A stretch of 64,000 nucleotides of DNA, taken from the NCBI GenBank assembly GCA_026075535.2, contig AP026540.1, positions 13,702,001 through 13,766,000 on the forward strand. Direction: 5' to 3'. This document shows positions 12,105-21,498 of this stretch, in pieces. The notes under the pieces are model-generated. The model worked only from the letters and a program-made list of their open reading frames with translations, searched no databases and had not been told where the DNA came from. Every line of letters starts with the position of its first letter. Position 1 is the first letter of the stretch. The stretch is from Tricholoma matsutake (Eukaryota > Basidiomycota > Agaricomycetes > Agaricales > Tricholomataceae). The position numbers were made by a program, and so were the translations under genes.

Positions 12105-12229
12105 GTCCCATAGCCATCCAAAGAGGCCATAGAGGCCATAGCGGCCTATATGTTCTCTGTAGTGCTACATAGACAGCTTGTAGTCTGCTGTAGTATACTA
12201 TAGTCTATAGCAGCATCCTATACCCTGGT

Positions 12230-13144
12230 TAGTGATGTGCAAGGCTCGGCTCAAAGCCCTGAAGCCCGGGCTACCGAGCCCTTGAAGCCTGAGCCGAGCC
12301 GGGCCGTACTAACGGCTTTGTAGGGCTCAAGGCTCGGCTCATATTATCAGAAGCCTGAGCCGAGCCCTGAAGCCGCGGCTTTGATGTGTTGCCTCTGCTG
12401 CGTTGCTCAAGAAACCAAGGTAGTGCAAACTGAGGCCCACGAAGGACCCCAAATAAATAGACGATGAGCGGGGCAGCTAATTACACAGGCGAGTAAGCTA
12501 AATTTCGACAGAAAGTAAAACCCAGTATGTACTTGGCTTAGTCATGGCTCGAATGGCTCGAATGGCTCGAATGCTCGATTCGAGCCAAACATTCATCAAC
12601 ACAAGGGCAGAGGTGGGAGGCTACGAATGCTAGATGTAGCAAAGAAAGACACAGAAAAAAAGAAAAAGGGGAGAGGAGGGAGGGCCGCGAAAAAGACAAG
12701 AGGCGCTTGAGCAACGCGATAATGCCTAACAATTCCATGAAAATTTGACAGTGTTGATCTCTACCATCGTGAACTCCTCTTCCGTGAAGAGCCAAGCACA
12801 GCGCTCGAGGTGGAGGAATATGATTACCTTCAAGAAGCTTGTGACAGCAATCTACATGATGCAGAACAGGTGGGCTGGGATGGATTGGTTGAGGATCTTG
12901 TTGATGACGAGGGCTTTGTCGATCATGAAGAAGATGATATATTTGTGCAAGATGTATTGTAGTGACTCTGTAGACAAATTTCGCGGTAATTTTCACTACA
13001 AAGCCGAGGCCTGAGCCCAAGCCTGGCCCGGGCCCAGCCTGAGCCCTTGACTAGGGCTCAGCTCATGATCTATCCAAGCCTGAGCCTGGTCAAGCCAAGC
13101 CCAAGCCCGGGCTTTTGAGCCGAGCCGGGCCCTGTACATCACTA
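12230..13144. mobile_element. 915-bp non-autonomous hAT element with 8-bp TSD
   Basis: The ends are inverted repeats: TAGTGATGTGCAAGGCTCGG at the left and the complement of TAGTGATGTACAGGGCCCGG at the right, both followed by CCCGGGCT-rich subterminal repeats. The 8-bp target duplication ACCCTGGT lies at 12,222-12,229 and 13,145-13,152, as expected for hAT. Inside, about 12,755-12,960 keeps an acidic coding remnant (VEEYDYLQEACDSN, GFVDHEEDDIF). No DDE domain is visible, so it needs a transposase in trans. A short TGGCTCGAA tandem repeat lies at 12,542-12,580. Confidence 0.9.
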
Positions 13145-13453
13145 ACCCTGGTGGGGTATATAGTAGTCAACAACATCCTATAGTAGCCAGTGGCAGACTT
13201 TGGTAGCCTGAGGCAGTCAGCAGTAGTCTCACTACTGCTGCCACAGGATACATACTGACACATTTAACATTCACATTGAAGGGCAAAACAATTATATTAT
13301 GGGTCCGTTACGTTAGGCATAGGTAGGGGTAGAGTTATATATGTAAGCAAGACTTGAGCAAGACAAACAGCTATCTAATCCAGGAAAACCTTGAAGCCCT
13401 GTGAGCCGGCGCCGTGCCTCTTTGCATTCAATCTAACAAAAATGTCAGTAAAG

Positions 13454-13683
13454 TTATGGAAAAGCATGCTTCACCTGCTGTCTGTCCTGGCCAATCTTCT
13501 TGAGCAGTTTCCGAAATTTCGGGCTGTGGTAAGCATGCTTCATGGTCATCTGAATGATGTCCACAAATTCCTGGTGCACGGCATCGTACTCTTGATCCTT
13601 GAAGGAAGGTTTGACATGCAAACCCATGTGAAATTCATGGAGGCAGTGCACCAGCTGCATGTCTTAGGGGTTATGGGACCTCC
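13454..13683 (-). CDS. Hypothetical protein fragment
   Basis: The minus-strand frame reads MQLVHCLHEFHMGLHVKPSF, then VDIIQMTMKHAYHSPKFRKL, ending in KKIGQDRQQV at a possible GT donor. It looks like one exon of a basic, helix-rich protein. Upstream on the same strand the frame passes into a tandem GGATCCAAC/CCCTTCTG repeat, so a normal N-terminus is absent. Family not recognised. Confidence 0.3.
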
Positions 13684-13815
13684 CAGGGTTGGCCACAGGG
13701 TTTGATCCATGGGGGCAGAAGGGGGCCACAGGGTTGGATCCATAGGGTCAGAAGGGGGTACAGTGCTCACCTAGGGTTGGATCCATGAGGGCAGAAGGGG
13801 GTACAATGCTCTCTC
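13684..13815 (+). repeat. ~45-bp minisatellite
   Basis: Repeats of GGGTTGGATCCATGGGGGCAGAAGGGGG type, about three units. From 13,816 to 14,130 no gene is evident. Confidence 0.7.
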
Positions 13816-14130
13816 GAGCATGCCAAGGATTGTTGCATGCAGCAATATTCTGTCAAGTGATTTTAATGTGATATCTGTCAGACTATTTGCAAGATGTAGG
13901 GTAACTTGTGGAATTTATATTTGTTTACACTAAAAGCAGTTGTCATGACCTAGTGACAACCACTGTAGGGTTTGACACACTGTGGGTTTGGACACCAGGC
14001 TAACCGTGATAGGGTTGATTTCAGACCACAGGCACCCCAATTCGCCCCGCTGAGTGTGTGAATCAGGGATGTCACATGACCATGTCATATATTTGCAGCA
14101 GTATACTGGGCTTGCAAGCAGCCACATAAT

Positions 14131-14163
14131 AAAGTTAAAGTTAAAGTTAAAGTTAAAGTTAAA
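14131..14163 (+). repeat. (AAAGTT)n microsatellite
   Basis: About five perfect copies of AAAGTT. Mirrored at 30,461-30,493. Confidence 0.95.
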
Positions 14164-14235
14164 CTGCGATCGACAAGTGTGAATCAGGAGGACGATCGGA
14201 AGCACACCTGCGATTGCACTGACTTGTATCATACG

Positions 14236-14815
14236 CGGACGTCCCAGATGTCCATCCTATGTTGTCTAATGGACTGACCAGAGGTTGGAAAAGGAAATTG
14301 TAAGGGTATCTGGCACAATATTGTTGTCGCCTGTGGTCGCACTAACTTACCATATCATGTGTTCACCCAGTGTACACGGACGTCCCAGACGTCCATGGTC
14401 ATGCCAATGTTGTCTAATGGACTGGCCAGAGGTAGGAAATGGAAATTGTAAGGGTATCTGGCACAATATTGTTGTCGCCTGCGGCTGACTTACCATATCA
14501 TGTGTTCACCCACTGTACGCGGACGTCCCAGACGTCCATGGTCATGCCAATGTTGTCTAATGGACTGGCCAGAGGTAGGAAATGGAAATTGCAAGGGTAT
14601 CTGGCACAATATTGTTGTCGCCTGCGGTCGCACTGACTTACCATATTATGTGTTCACCCAGTGTACACGGACATCCCAGACGTCCATGTCATGTCTATGT
14701 TGTCTAATGGACTGGCCAGAGGTAGGAAATGGAAATTGTAAGGGTATCTGGCACAATATTGTTGTTGCCTGCGCTCGCCTGCGCTCGCACTGACTTACCA
14801 TATCATGTGTTCACG
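14236..14815 (+). repeat. Outer array of ~148-bp repeats, 4 units
   Basis: Each unit (143-149 bp) contains GGACGTCCCAGACGTCC, a 7-bp inverted repeat with a 3-base loop, then TTGTCTAATGGACTGGCCAG, GGTATCTGGCACAATATTG and TGACTTACCATATCATGTG. ACAATATTGT inside is also palindromic. This array marks the point where the core unit shared by both palindromes begins. Open frames run through it only because the unit lacks stops; I do not call genes. From 14,816 to 15,261 there is conserved but unrecognised sequence. Confidence 0.95.
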
Positions 14816-15261
14816 CGAAAAGTGACTAGGCTGTTTCTAGGACCCAGTGCCAATGGTACAGACGCACAGATGACTCATTGCCAGGGTCGTCATCAACAAC
14901 GAAGTCTAACAGTGTATGTCAATGATTGCCTCCTGTGACCGCTATCGCAATACAGAAGAACATACCATACTCGTCTTTGTCGGATGCCTAGAATTCAGCT
15001 TCGTGCTCATTGTCTACATGGGCCTCAATATCCAGGAATTTCACGATATTGGTCAACATGACTTGTGGGCTGAAGTCTGGATGTACGTAAAATAGGTAAG
15101 TTCTACGTGTCACATATGCATCGACATACCAAAGTCTTTAATTTTTCTCACAGGCGAAGGCCTCAGATCTCAGTGGACCCACGTCAATTCACAACTTATG
15201 TTCTCACTTCAAGACCAAGACTAATTCATTGTAAAGTAATACCGCAGATTGAAGTTGCGGG

Positions 15262-15412
15262 AACATTGTCGGGTGATTTACGAACCTCGACGAACTTTGT
15301 CAGGTGACTTACGAACCTTGACGAATGCTGTCAGGTGACTTACGAACCTTGACGAACGTTGTCAGGTGACTTATGAACCTTGACGAATGTTGTCGGGTGA
15401 CTTACAAACCTC
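15262..15412 (+). repeat. 31-bp minisatellite upstream of gene A
   Basis: Nearly five direct copies of GACGAAYGTTGTCAGGTGAC followed by TTACGAACCTT. It ends 12 bases before the gene A start codon, so it may lie in the 5' leader or promoter. Confidence 0.9.
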
Positions 15413-15424
15413 ACATCAGAACCG

Positions 15425-17708
15425 ATGATGCCTGCACCAAGAAACAAAGCTTCAAGAAAGAAAAGGGAAGGATATTTGGTGTGTTGCCATACTTGTAATG
15501 CAACGGCTTGTACCACAAAAACGAGAGGAGTTCTATGGCCTGTTGAAGGCAGTTCTTTGGCAAGGCATGAAAAAAGCAATGCGCATCCAAGTACGTGAGA
15601 TAGCTACTCAATATGGTTTACTCATCCACATATTTCACAAGATTGTTCAGAATCTTGTGCTGCGAAGCAGTCTGGGGCATATAAGCGCCAACCAATGGAT
15701 GGCGAGCTTATGCAGGGCTTGAACCTGTATAGAGAGTATCTGAATAGAGCCGACCATCATAAGGGTTCGACTTTTCCAGGTGAATCTGGACAGCCTAATT
15801 CATTAGGGTATTGCCTTTGCGCCTCTATATGATGTTTTGTAAACTCTGATGCATTACAAACAGACTTTCAGCCCAACGATCCTCTGTGGGTGACCTCTTT
15901 GTTCAGGGATCTTCCATGGATATATCAGATGTTTCGTTGGACAACTTGAACCTATGTGGAGAACCTGCTTCAGTCAAGTAAGATCCTTCTTTCCCTCCCA
16001 GCCATTTGGTCGATATAAACAAACCTCAAACAGATTAATTACACAAACAGCTGATTCCATTTCCACTACAGACAATTCTTCAGTGTACTATTCTGCCATA
16101 ACCTCACCCATTATTGATGAGACGTCTGCACCACAAGATGCCCTGGACAGCACCGATATGAATTGCTCATCACCGACTACATCCACACCATCATCTTGTC
16201 TTGGTGCCCATGAGATGGAAATATCGCACTCCTTCTGTGAGCGACCCACCGCTGAGAAACTGACCCAGAAGGAACCGAATATTACATGGAAGTTATTGTA
16301 TGTGCCTGATCCTACCAGATATATGTCAAAACGGGATGCAGAGGTTGATATCGCGTGGACCATGGAAAGTATAACCGAAGAGGAGCTGGAATCAGTCCAA
16401 TGTCTTATAGGGACTTGCATCTATGCATATGGAAAAAGAAAGCGAGGAAATCGAGGAGTGGACAAGTGGCGTTCAGTTCTCATCCAAGAATGGGTTTGTT
16501 TCTTGTACCGCTGATTGAGTTATATGCAGAGCTGACGTTTTTATTCCACAAGCTTTATGTGATTATCTCAATGTCAAGGGCTTTGAATGAAGATGAGAGT
16601 CCGAAAATCCAGACCGAATTTGTGCCCTGGAGGCGTTTCTTGGAAGAGTGGATCTATCCAGACAGTCCATCTGCGGATTTTGTAGGGTATCTGGACTGGT
16701 GTGACATTTTCATTGGAGGTATGGACTTGACGGTGGACTACTTGTGAGTATCGGTTTTACGTTTAGAAGATTATAACGAGGACATTTGATGATTCAGGCA
16801 CAACCCTAAGTATGAAATCAAGTCGGATAATCTGGATCGGTACAAGGAGAGAATGCTACTGCTGGAATCGACGACACGATTATGGCCTTCAATGGTTCAA
16901 ATTACCTCACTCGCCCAGAAGGATGCATTGATAAGGAATCTGGACATTGTTGCTAAAAGTATAGGGACTAGGCGGCCAAGAACGATTGTGATGAAAGAAG
17001 GAGACCAAATCCCGGTCGGGTACGTGTTGAAGAGAACAAACAGTGACTGTGGGACCCATGTTATCCTTCCAAAGAAAGGTAAAAGAAGCGAAACAGTGTG
17101 GAAGGATCTGAAGGGTGGAATGGTGGACTCAGTGTGGTTGGCTCAAGAGTACATTCCAACCCTGAGAGAGTTTGGTGAATGGCGGGTGGTAATGGTGGGA
17201 GGAAAGATTCTGTATTGTGCTCATATGCAATACGATGGATCAAAACATTGTTGGAAGTTCGTGAACACCACCAGGTTTTTGTCGCTGAAAGAAATCAAGT
17301 TGAGTGCATATCAGTGGATTGCAGATTAATAAAACTGACTAGATATATATTAGTGAACTACGACGGAGTGGAAAACTATGTGGAGATTACTCAGTGGCAG
17401 ATCCTGATTTTGGGACACAGGAAATTTGCGAAAAAGGAAAGCAGGAATTCTATCGATTTGTCCAAGAGACATACGAGAAATTATGTTTCGTGGAATCCTC
17501 AAGACTGGGAGGAAAGAGTGCATTGTCCATGTTTTTACGGATGGACGTTGGGTTTTCTTTTGATGAAAATGAAGAAGCTTTCTATTTCGTTAATGAAATA
17601 GAAAGAACACCCACGACAAGCCTATGGTCCAGAGCTATTGGGGTGCCTGTCAATATATTTTCAGAGACGTTGGGTCAATGTCTACGGGAGTGGGCTGGTA
17701 TATTTTAA
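15425..17708 (+). CDS. Gene A: zinc-finger / ATP-grasp-like protein
   Basis: Exon 1 (15,425-15,590) encodes a C2H2-like finger: CCHTCNATAC ... SLARHEKSNAHP. Further exons fit 15,642-15,779, 15,872-15,977 and 16,034 to about 16,490, the last being Ser/Thr-rich and variable. The C-terminal half spans an exon ending at 16,743, then 16,798-17,298 and 17,354-17,708. It carries ATP-grasp-like features: VLKRTNSDCGTHVI, WLAQEYIP, GEWRVVMVGGKI, and RMDVGF with FYFVNEIER, resembling the metal-binding R-D ... E/N pattern. ATP-grasp enzymes join a carboxylate to an amine or thiol; the substrate is unknown. Between 16,430 and 16,590 the frame shifts twice; very short introns or old indels could explain this. 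All four copies share it. Confidence 0.6.
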
Positions 17709-17833
17709 AAATATTGAGATAGTAGTGCGCAGTAGTCCTCAAATATAATAGATTATCCTTGTACTACACTTCTGTCCAGTATATATGCCACTCGATAATT
17801 CTACTGCTATGTTTTACAGTACACAGCCAGACG

Positions 17834-18872
17834 CTAGGTAGACCTGAGGTCATAGACATCATAGTGGATGCCCAAGTAAATTTGCTGCGGTATGGGATGC
17901 GTTGTCCAGTTCGTCATTGAAGTTGCGGACGGAGAAATAAATTTGCACCAGGTACGATATCCATTGTCCAGTTTGTCATTGAAGTTGTGGATGCTCAACC
18001 TGTCATCTGCGTCGTTGGGGTCATCATTGTCGTCGTCACCCCCCCCCCCCCCCTTGTTTTCTGGCCCCATTCCTGGTCTTCCTGGTCGTGGCTGGCACTC
18101 CTCTTGTCGCGTTTGTCCCTGGCCTTTGCTGCTGCTGCTCCCGTCATTGTTGGTGTCGCTGCCATTGTTCCTGTCAGCTCTGGGGTCGTTCTTGTCGTTC
18201 CCCCGGTTCTTGTCCTCCCTGGCGTCGTCTGGAGCTGGTTCGGGGCTTTGGGGTTGCTGTGTTGGTGGTGGAGGTGGTCTTGTTGTCGTCATCTTCGTCA
18301 TTGTGGCGGCAGCCGCTATGGTGGTGGTGGAGGTGGTCTTGTCGTCGTCATCTTCATCATTGTGGCAGCAGCCGCTGTGGTGGTGGTGGGTCCTTGGCGT
18401 CGGCGTCGCCCTCGCCTAGTTGTTCCCTGATGCTGCTGCTGCTGACTTAGTCGTTGGTACTCCTCCCGTTGCGGCATCGTCCCTTGCCGTCGTTTTCGGC
18501 GTCCTTGTCGTCCTGGTGGCGTCGTTCCCATGTTCCTGGTCTTGTCCGGTCGCTCTCATCCGTAGCGTTTCCATGGTAGTGGAACGTCGTCGTCGTCGTC
18601 GTGGGGGCCATGGTACCTTTCTTGGTGTTAGGTCAATGGAAATACCTAAAATACAATAAAAATTGTGTTAGTTGAAAGAAAAAAAACAAGACGAAAAGAA
18701 AAAACTTACCTGGGCCCGTTAGTTGCATGAGGTTGTTGTTGCTGTTGTTGCAAGAAGCGTTGGAGGAGTGTGGATGGGGGTGGAGGTTGGAGGCAGCGGC
18801 GGCGTCGAGAGTGGTGGTTGACTGACAAACGTTGAGACGGTGGGTAGTCTCAAAGGAAGGAGGGATGTTCAT
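17834..18872 (-). CDS. Gene E: low-complexity Arg/Asp-rich protein, doubtful
   Basis: Minus strand. Exon 1 begins MNIPPSFETTHRL at 18,872 and ends LMQLTGP; an intron with GTAAGT donor and TATTTTAG acceptor follows. Exon 2 begins GISIDLTPRKVPWPP, then a run of six arginines from a CGA repeat. The remainder is GAC/CCA-rich, encoding PPPPPTQQPQSPEPAP-like and DDDNDDPNDADD-like stretches. A poly-C run (13 C at 18,044-18,056) and single-base indels between copies change the frame; the palindrome 2 copies have an extra base near the middle. The spliced start looks real, the C-terminus is uncertain. It shares a divergent promoter with gene C. Confidence 0.4.
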
Positions 18873-18890
18873 GCAACTGAAACCAAAGTC

Positions 18891-19018
18891 GGTCGAGCCT
18901 ATCGACCAACAGCCACCTTACCTCCAGTGCTCAATCAAGCTATAGAGGCTCCCGGTCGAGCCTATCGACCAGAAACTCATGCAAGTAAGACTGAGGGCGT
19001 CGGTCGAGCCTATCGACC
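18891..19018. promoter_or_regulatory. Three identical 17-bp hairpin sites between divergent genes
   Basis: GGTCGAGCCTATCGACC occurs exactly at 18,891-18,907, 18,954-18,970 and 19,002-19,018. GGTCGA and TCGACC are reverse complements around a GCCTA centre. All three lie between the start of gene E (18,872, minus) and gene C (19,162, plus), where operators or insulators would sit. They are conserved in all four copies of the region. Binding-site function is inferred. Confidence 0.6.
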
Positions 19019-19161
19019 AACAACCAAACTGTCGGTGGTGGTGGTTTCGTGAAATCGCAATCGAATTGGATTGATTACATCATTATCATTTTCAGTCTCC
19101 GCAACCAAACTCAGCGACTTTGCGCTCGTTGTACTATTGTACAGATTACCCTACTGCATAG

Positions 19162-19980
19162 ATGTCCGAATACTTCGCTAATATCATTCCGAACCCGGAT
19201 CATTTACACCTCCGACCACACTGCCTGACCTTTTCGACAGACGACCGACCCAGATTGTACAGGGTAAGTCGTGGTATTACTGCTACAGTGACAAAGCTCT
19301 GCTGATGTCTATGTCTTTCAGGCTGTTTGCGAGTCCCTCAAGAGGTACAATATAGATGGCTCTCTGCTATATCGGCGTGTAAAAGCAGATAACAAGGATG
19401 AGAGCGACTGGATCGCTCACGCAGACTGCCCAGTAAGTAACCCTTTTCTCCATACAGTGACAGTTATCGTGATGATCAAAATACAGATTTGTTATAACAA
19501 TGAGGGTTTGTTCTACATTTTGGTGTGCTCTTGCAGGAAAAAAATCTACTCAAAGGTTTGTTTCTGCTTAATTTTATATGCATTGTTCACAGTCGATCGC
19601 CAGGATTGCTTGAAGAAGATGGCAGAGGAACATGAAACTGGACGGCTTCATTGTGAGTGCAGATTCATCCTTCATCATTATTCATATGTAAGGTATCCTT
19701 TGTACTAGGCCCTTTCTGTAGAAGTTTCACGGTCATGTTGCATAGAGAATGGGTATTCTGTGTAGACGAGAAGGGGCGCCGAGAAGAAAAACAAGCTGCT
19801 GACCGAATTAGAACTCACAAGAAGAAGAAGATCCAGAAACTGAAGAAGCAGGAGGAGAAGCGCAAAGCAAAGGAGAATGCAGAGATGAAAGGCGATGGCA
19901 GAAAAGATATAGAGGGCAACTGCCAGTGGGCAGTGGCAATTAAAAGGGTTCACCTTATACTGCCACCTCCTCCAATTTGA
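19162..19980 (+). CDS. Gene C: CPFC-motif protein with basic coiled coil, 187 aa
   Basis: Five exons join in frame with GT-AG introns: 19,162-19,263, 19,322-19,432, 19,537-19,555 (19-base microexon), 19,593-19,652 and 19,709-19,980. The product begins MSEYFANIIPNPDHLHLRPH, continues VCESLKRYNIDGSLLYRRV and CLKKMAEEHETGRLHCPFC, and ends in a highly charged Lys/Glu helix (KKKKIQKLKKQEEKRKAKE), probably a coiled coil. HCPFC may be half of a zinc site. The family is not recognised. An alternative last exon from about 20,047 would add DCCRDIQLLVEIPPDIYIIA and end at 20,175. The gene is transcribed divergently from E. Confidence 0.55.
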
Positions 19981-20313
19981 TAGTATGTATCTAGTGGTTT
20001 TGGCATTGCCTCGACTGTAACCCAAAAAAATGTCCAACTGTTGCAGGATTGTTGTCGAGATATCCAGCTTCTAGTAGAGATTCCACCTGACATTTACATA
20101 ATTGCCCAACCAGTAAAGCAACCTTCTGTTGGGTTCTCAGAATTCATGTCAATAGGGGCCCCTATTCCCAGATAAGATACATAGGTTATCTTTTTTGCCA
20201 TTTGCTATGTCTGTTCCTAGTTATTCAAGGGAAGCTTGTACAAGTAAAAAAATCCTAATTGTCCAAAGTGGTGATCAGGTATGCCAATGTTAGACACTTA
20301 TACTGATTCTGGA

Positions 20314-20728
20314 AAACTCGTCTGATTTCCGTTGAGCATGACAGGACCACGTTTTTTTAAACCAGGTTGGCTCTTCAGTGCATCCTTGATAAAAATATAA
20401 TGCTTACGAGAGGTCGGGTGTCCAAGATGGCTGTTACGCAGTAGGCACCAATAAGCCCGTTTTACTTAAACCAATCTTGCTCTTGAGTTCAGTCTACAAA
20501 AGGGTAGCTGAGCAAATTTTTCGTCCGTCTGATTTCCGTTGAGCATGACAGGACCACGTTTTTTTAAACCAGGTTGGCTCTTCAGTGTGTCCTTGATAAA
20601 AATATAATGCTTACGAGAGGTTGGGCGTCCAAGACGGCTGTTACGCAGTAGGCACCAATAAGCCCGTTTTACTTAAACCAATCTTGCTCTTGAGTTCAGT
20701 CTACAAAGGGTTAGCTGAACATCATTCA
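20314..20728 (+). repeat. ~207-bp tandem duplication, two units
   Basis: The unit starts at CGTCTGATTTCCGTTGAGCA (20,319 and 20,526) and ends in TTCAGTCTACAAA. Two copies occur here and in both arms of palindrome 2, but only one in the right arm of palindrome 1. This explains the 207-base shift of the palindrome axis. Confidence 0.9.
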
Positions 20729-20879
20729 TGAAATTTTTTAAGTCCCTCGTGCAATTGTTAGTAGATCAACTAGCAACCCTGCAGCGCAGAGGAAGATCTG
20801 GCAAAGCATCGGGTTAGGCAAATAAATGACATTGATGCCCGTAAAGATGAGAAAGGTGGTTATGTGAGGACTGCACGTG

Positions 20880-21385
20880 TAATGTTGTCTAAAAGACTGG
20901 CCAGAGGTAGGAAATGGAAATTGTAAGGGTATCTGGCACAATATTGTTGTCGCCTGCGGTCGCACTGACTTACCATATCATGTGTTCACCCAGTGTACGC
21001 GGACGTCCCAGACGTCCATGGTCATGCCAATGTTGTCTAATGGACTGGCCAGAGGTAGGAAATGGAAATTGTAAGGGTATCTGGCACAATATTGTTGTCG
21101 CCTGCGCTCGCACTGACTTACCATATCATGTGTTCACCTAGTGTACGCGGACGTCCCAGACATCCATGGTCATGCCTATGTTGTCTAATGGACTGGCCAG
21201 AGGTAGGAAATGGAAATTGTAAGGGTATCTGGCACAATATTGTTGTCGCCTGCGCTCGCACTGACTTACCATATCATGTGTTCACCCAGTGTACGCGGAC
21301 GTCCCAGACGTCCATAGTCATGCCAATGTTGTCTAATGGACCGGCCAGAGGTAGGAAAAGGAAATTGTAAGGGTATCTGGCACAG
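20880..21385 (+). repeat. Inner array of ~148-bp repeats, 4 units
   Basis: The same unit as at 14,236, in the same orientation. The inner end of the left arm falls within this array at about 21,125. The array stops about 115 bases upstream of gene B, next to an ATATAAG TATA-like motif at about 21,410. Confidence 0.95.
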
Positions 21386-21498
21386 TATCGGCGACAGCAG
21401 GCGAGAACAATATAAGCTCTGCTACGCTGTCACATGGGGTTGTGACATACCCCTTATCATACGTCTTATCGATTACCATCTAACATCTAACATCTACC

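Noticed and set aside
12538..13020. 160-residue minus-strand frame inside the hAT element
   Set aside because: The plus strand holds the acidic transposase-like remnant; this frame ends in a TCGAGCCAT tandem repeat.
14131..14163. Telomere-like repeat
   Set aside because: AAAGTT is not the fungal TTAGGG type and has only about five copies; treated as a microsatellite.
14236..14815. CRISPR array
   Set aside because: Eukaryotic setting, ~148-bp directly abutting units and no unique spacers.
14285..14938. Overlapping open frames through the ~148-bp arrays (MEIVRVSGTILLSP... type)
   Set aside because: They repeat with every unit, exist because the unit lacks stops in two frames, and change with unit number. 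I treat them as repeats.
17892..18450. Long Val/Ser/Trp-rich plus-strand frames over gene E
   Set aside because: They are the reverse of GAC/CCA low-complexity sequence and have no domain.
18840..19052. Possible repeat-peptide (RiPP-like) precursor with three GRAYRP motifs
   Set aside because: The peptide repeats come from the DNA hairpin GGTCGAGCCTATCGACC; the frame starts at GTG, has no signal peptide, and overlaps the divergent promoter and start of gene E.
19487..19555. Alternative gene C exon using the ACAG at 19,485
   Set aside because: It puts the following exon out of frame (early stop), whereas the microexon at 19,537-19,555 keeps the frame to the end.
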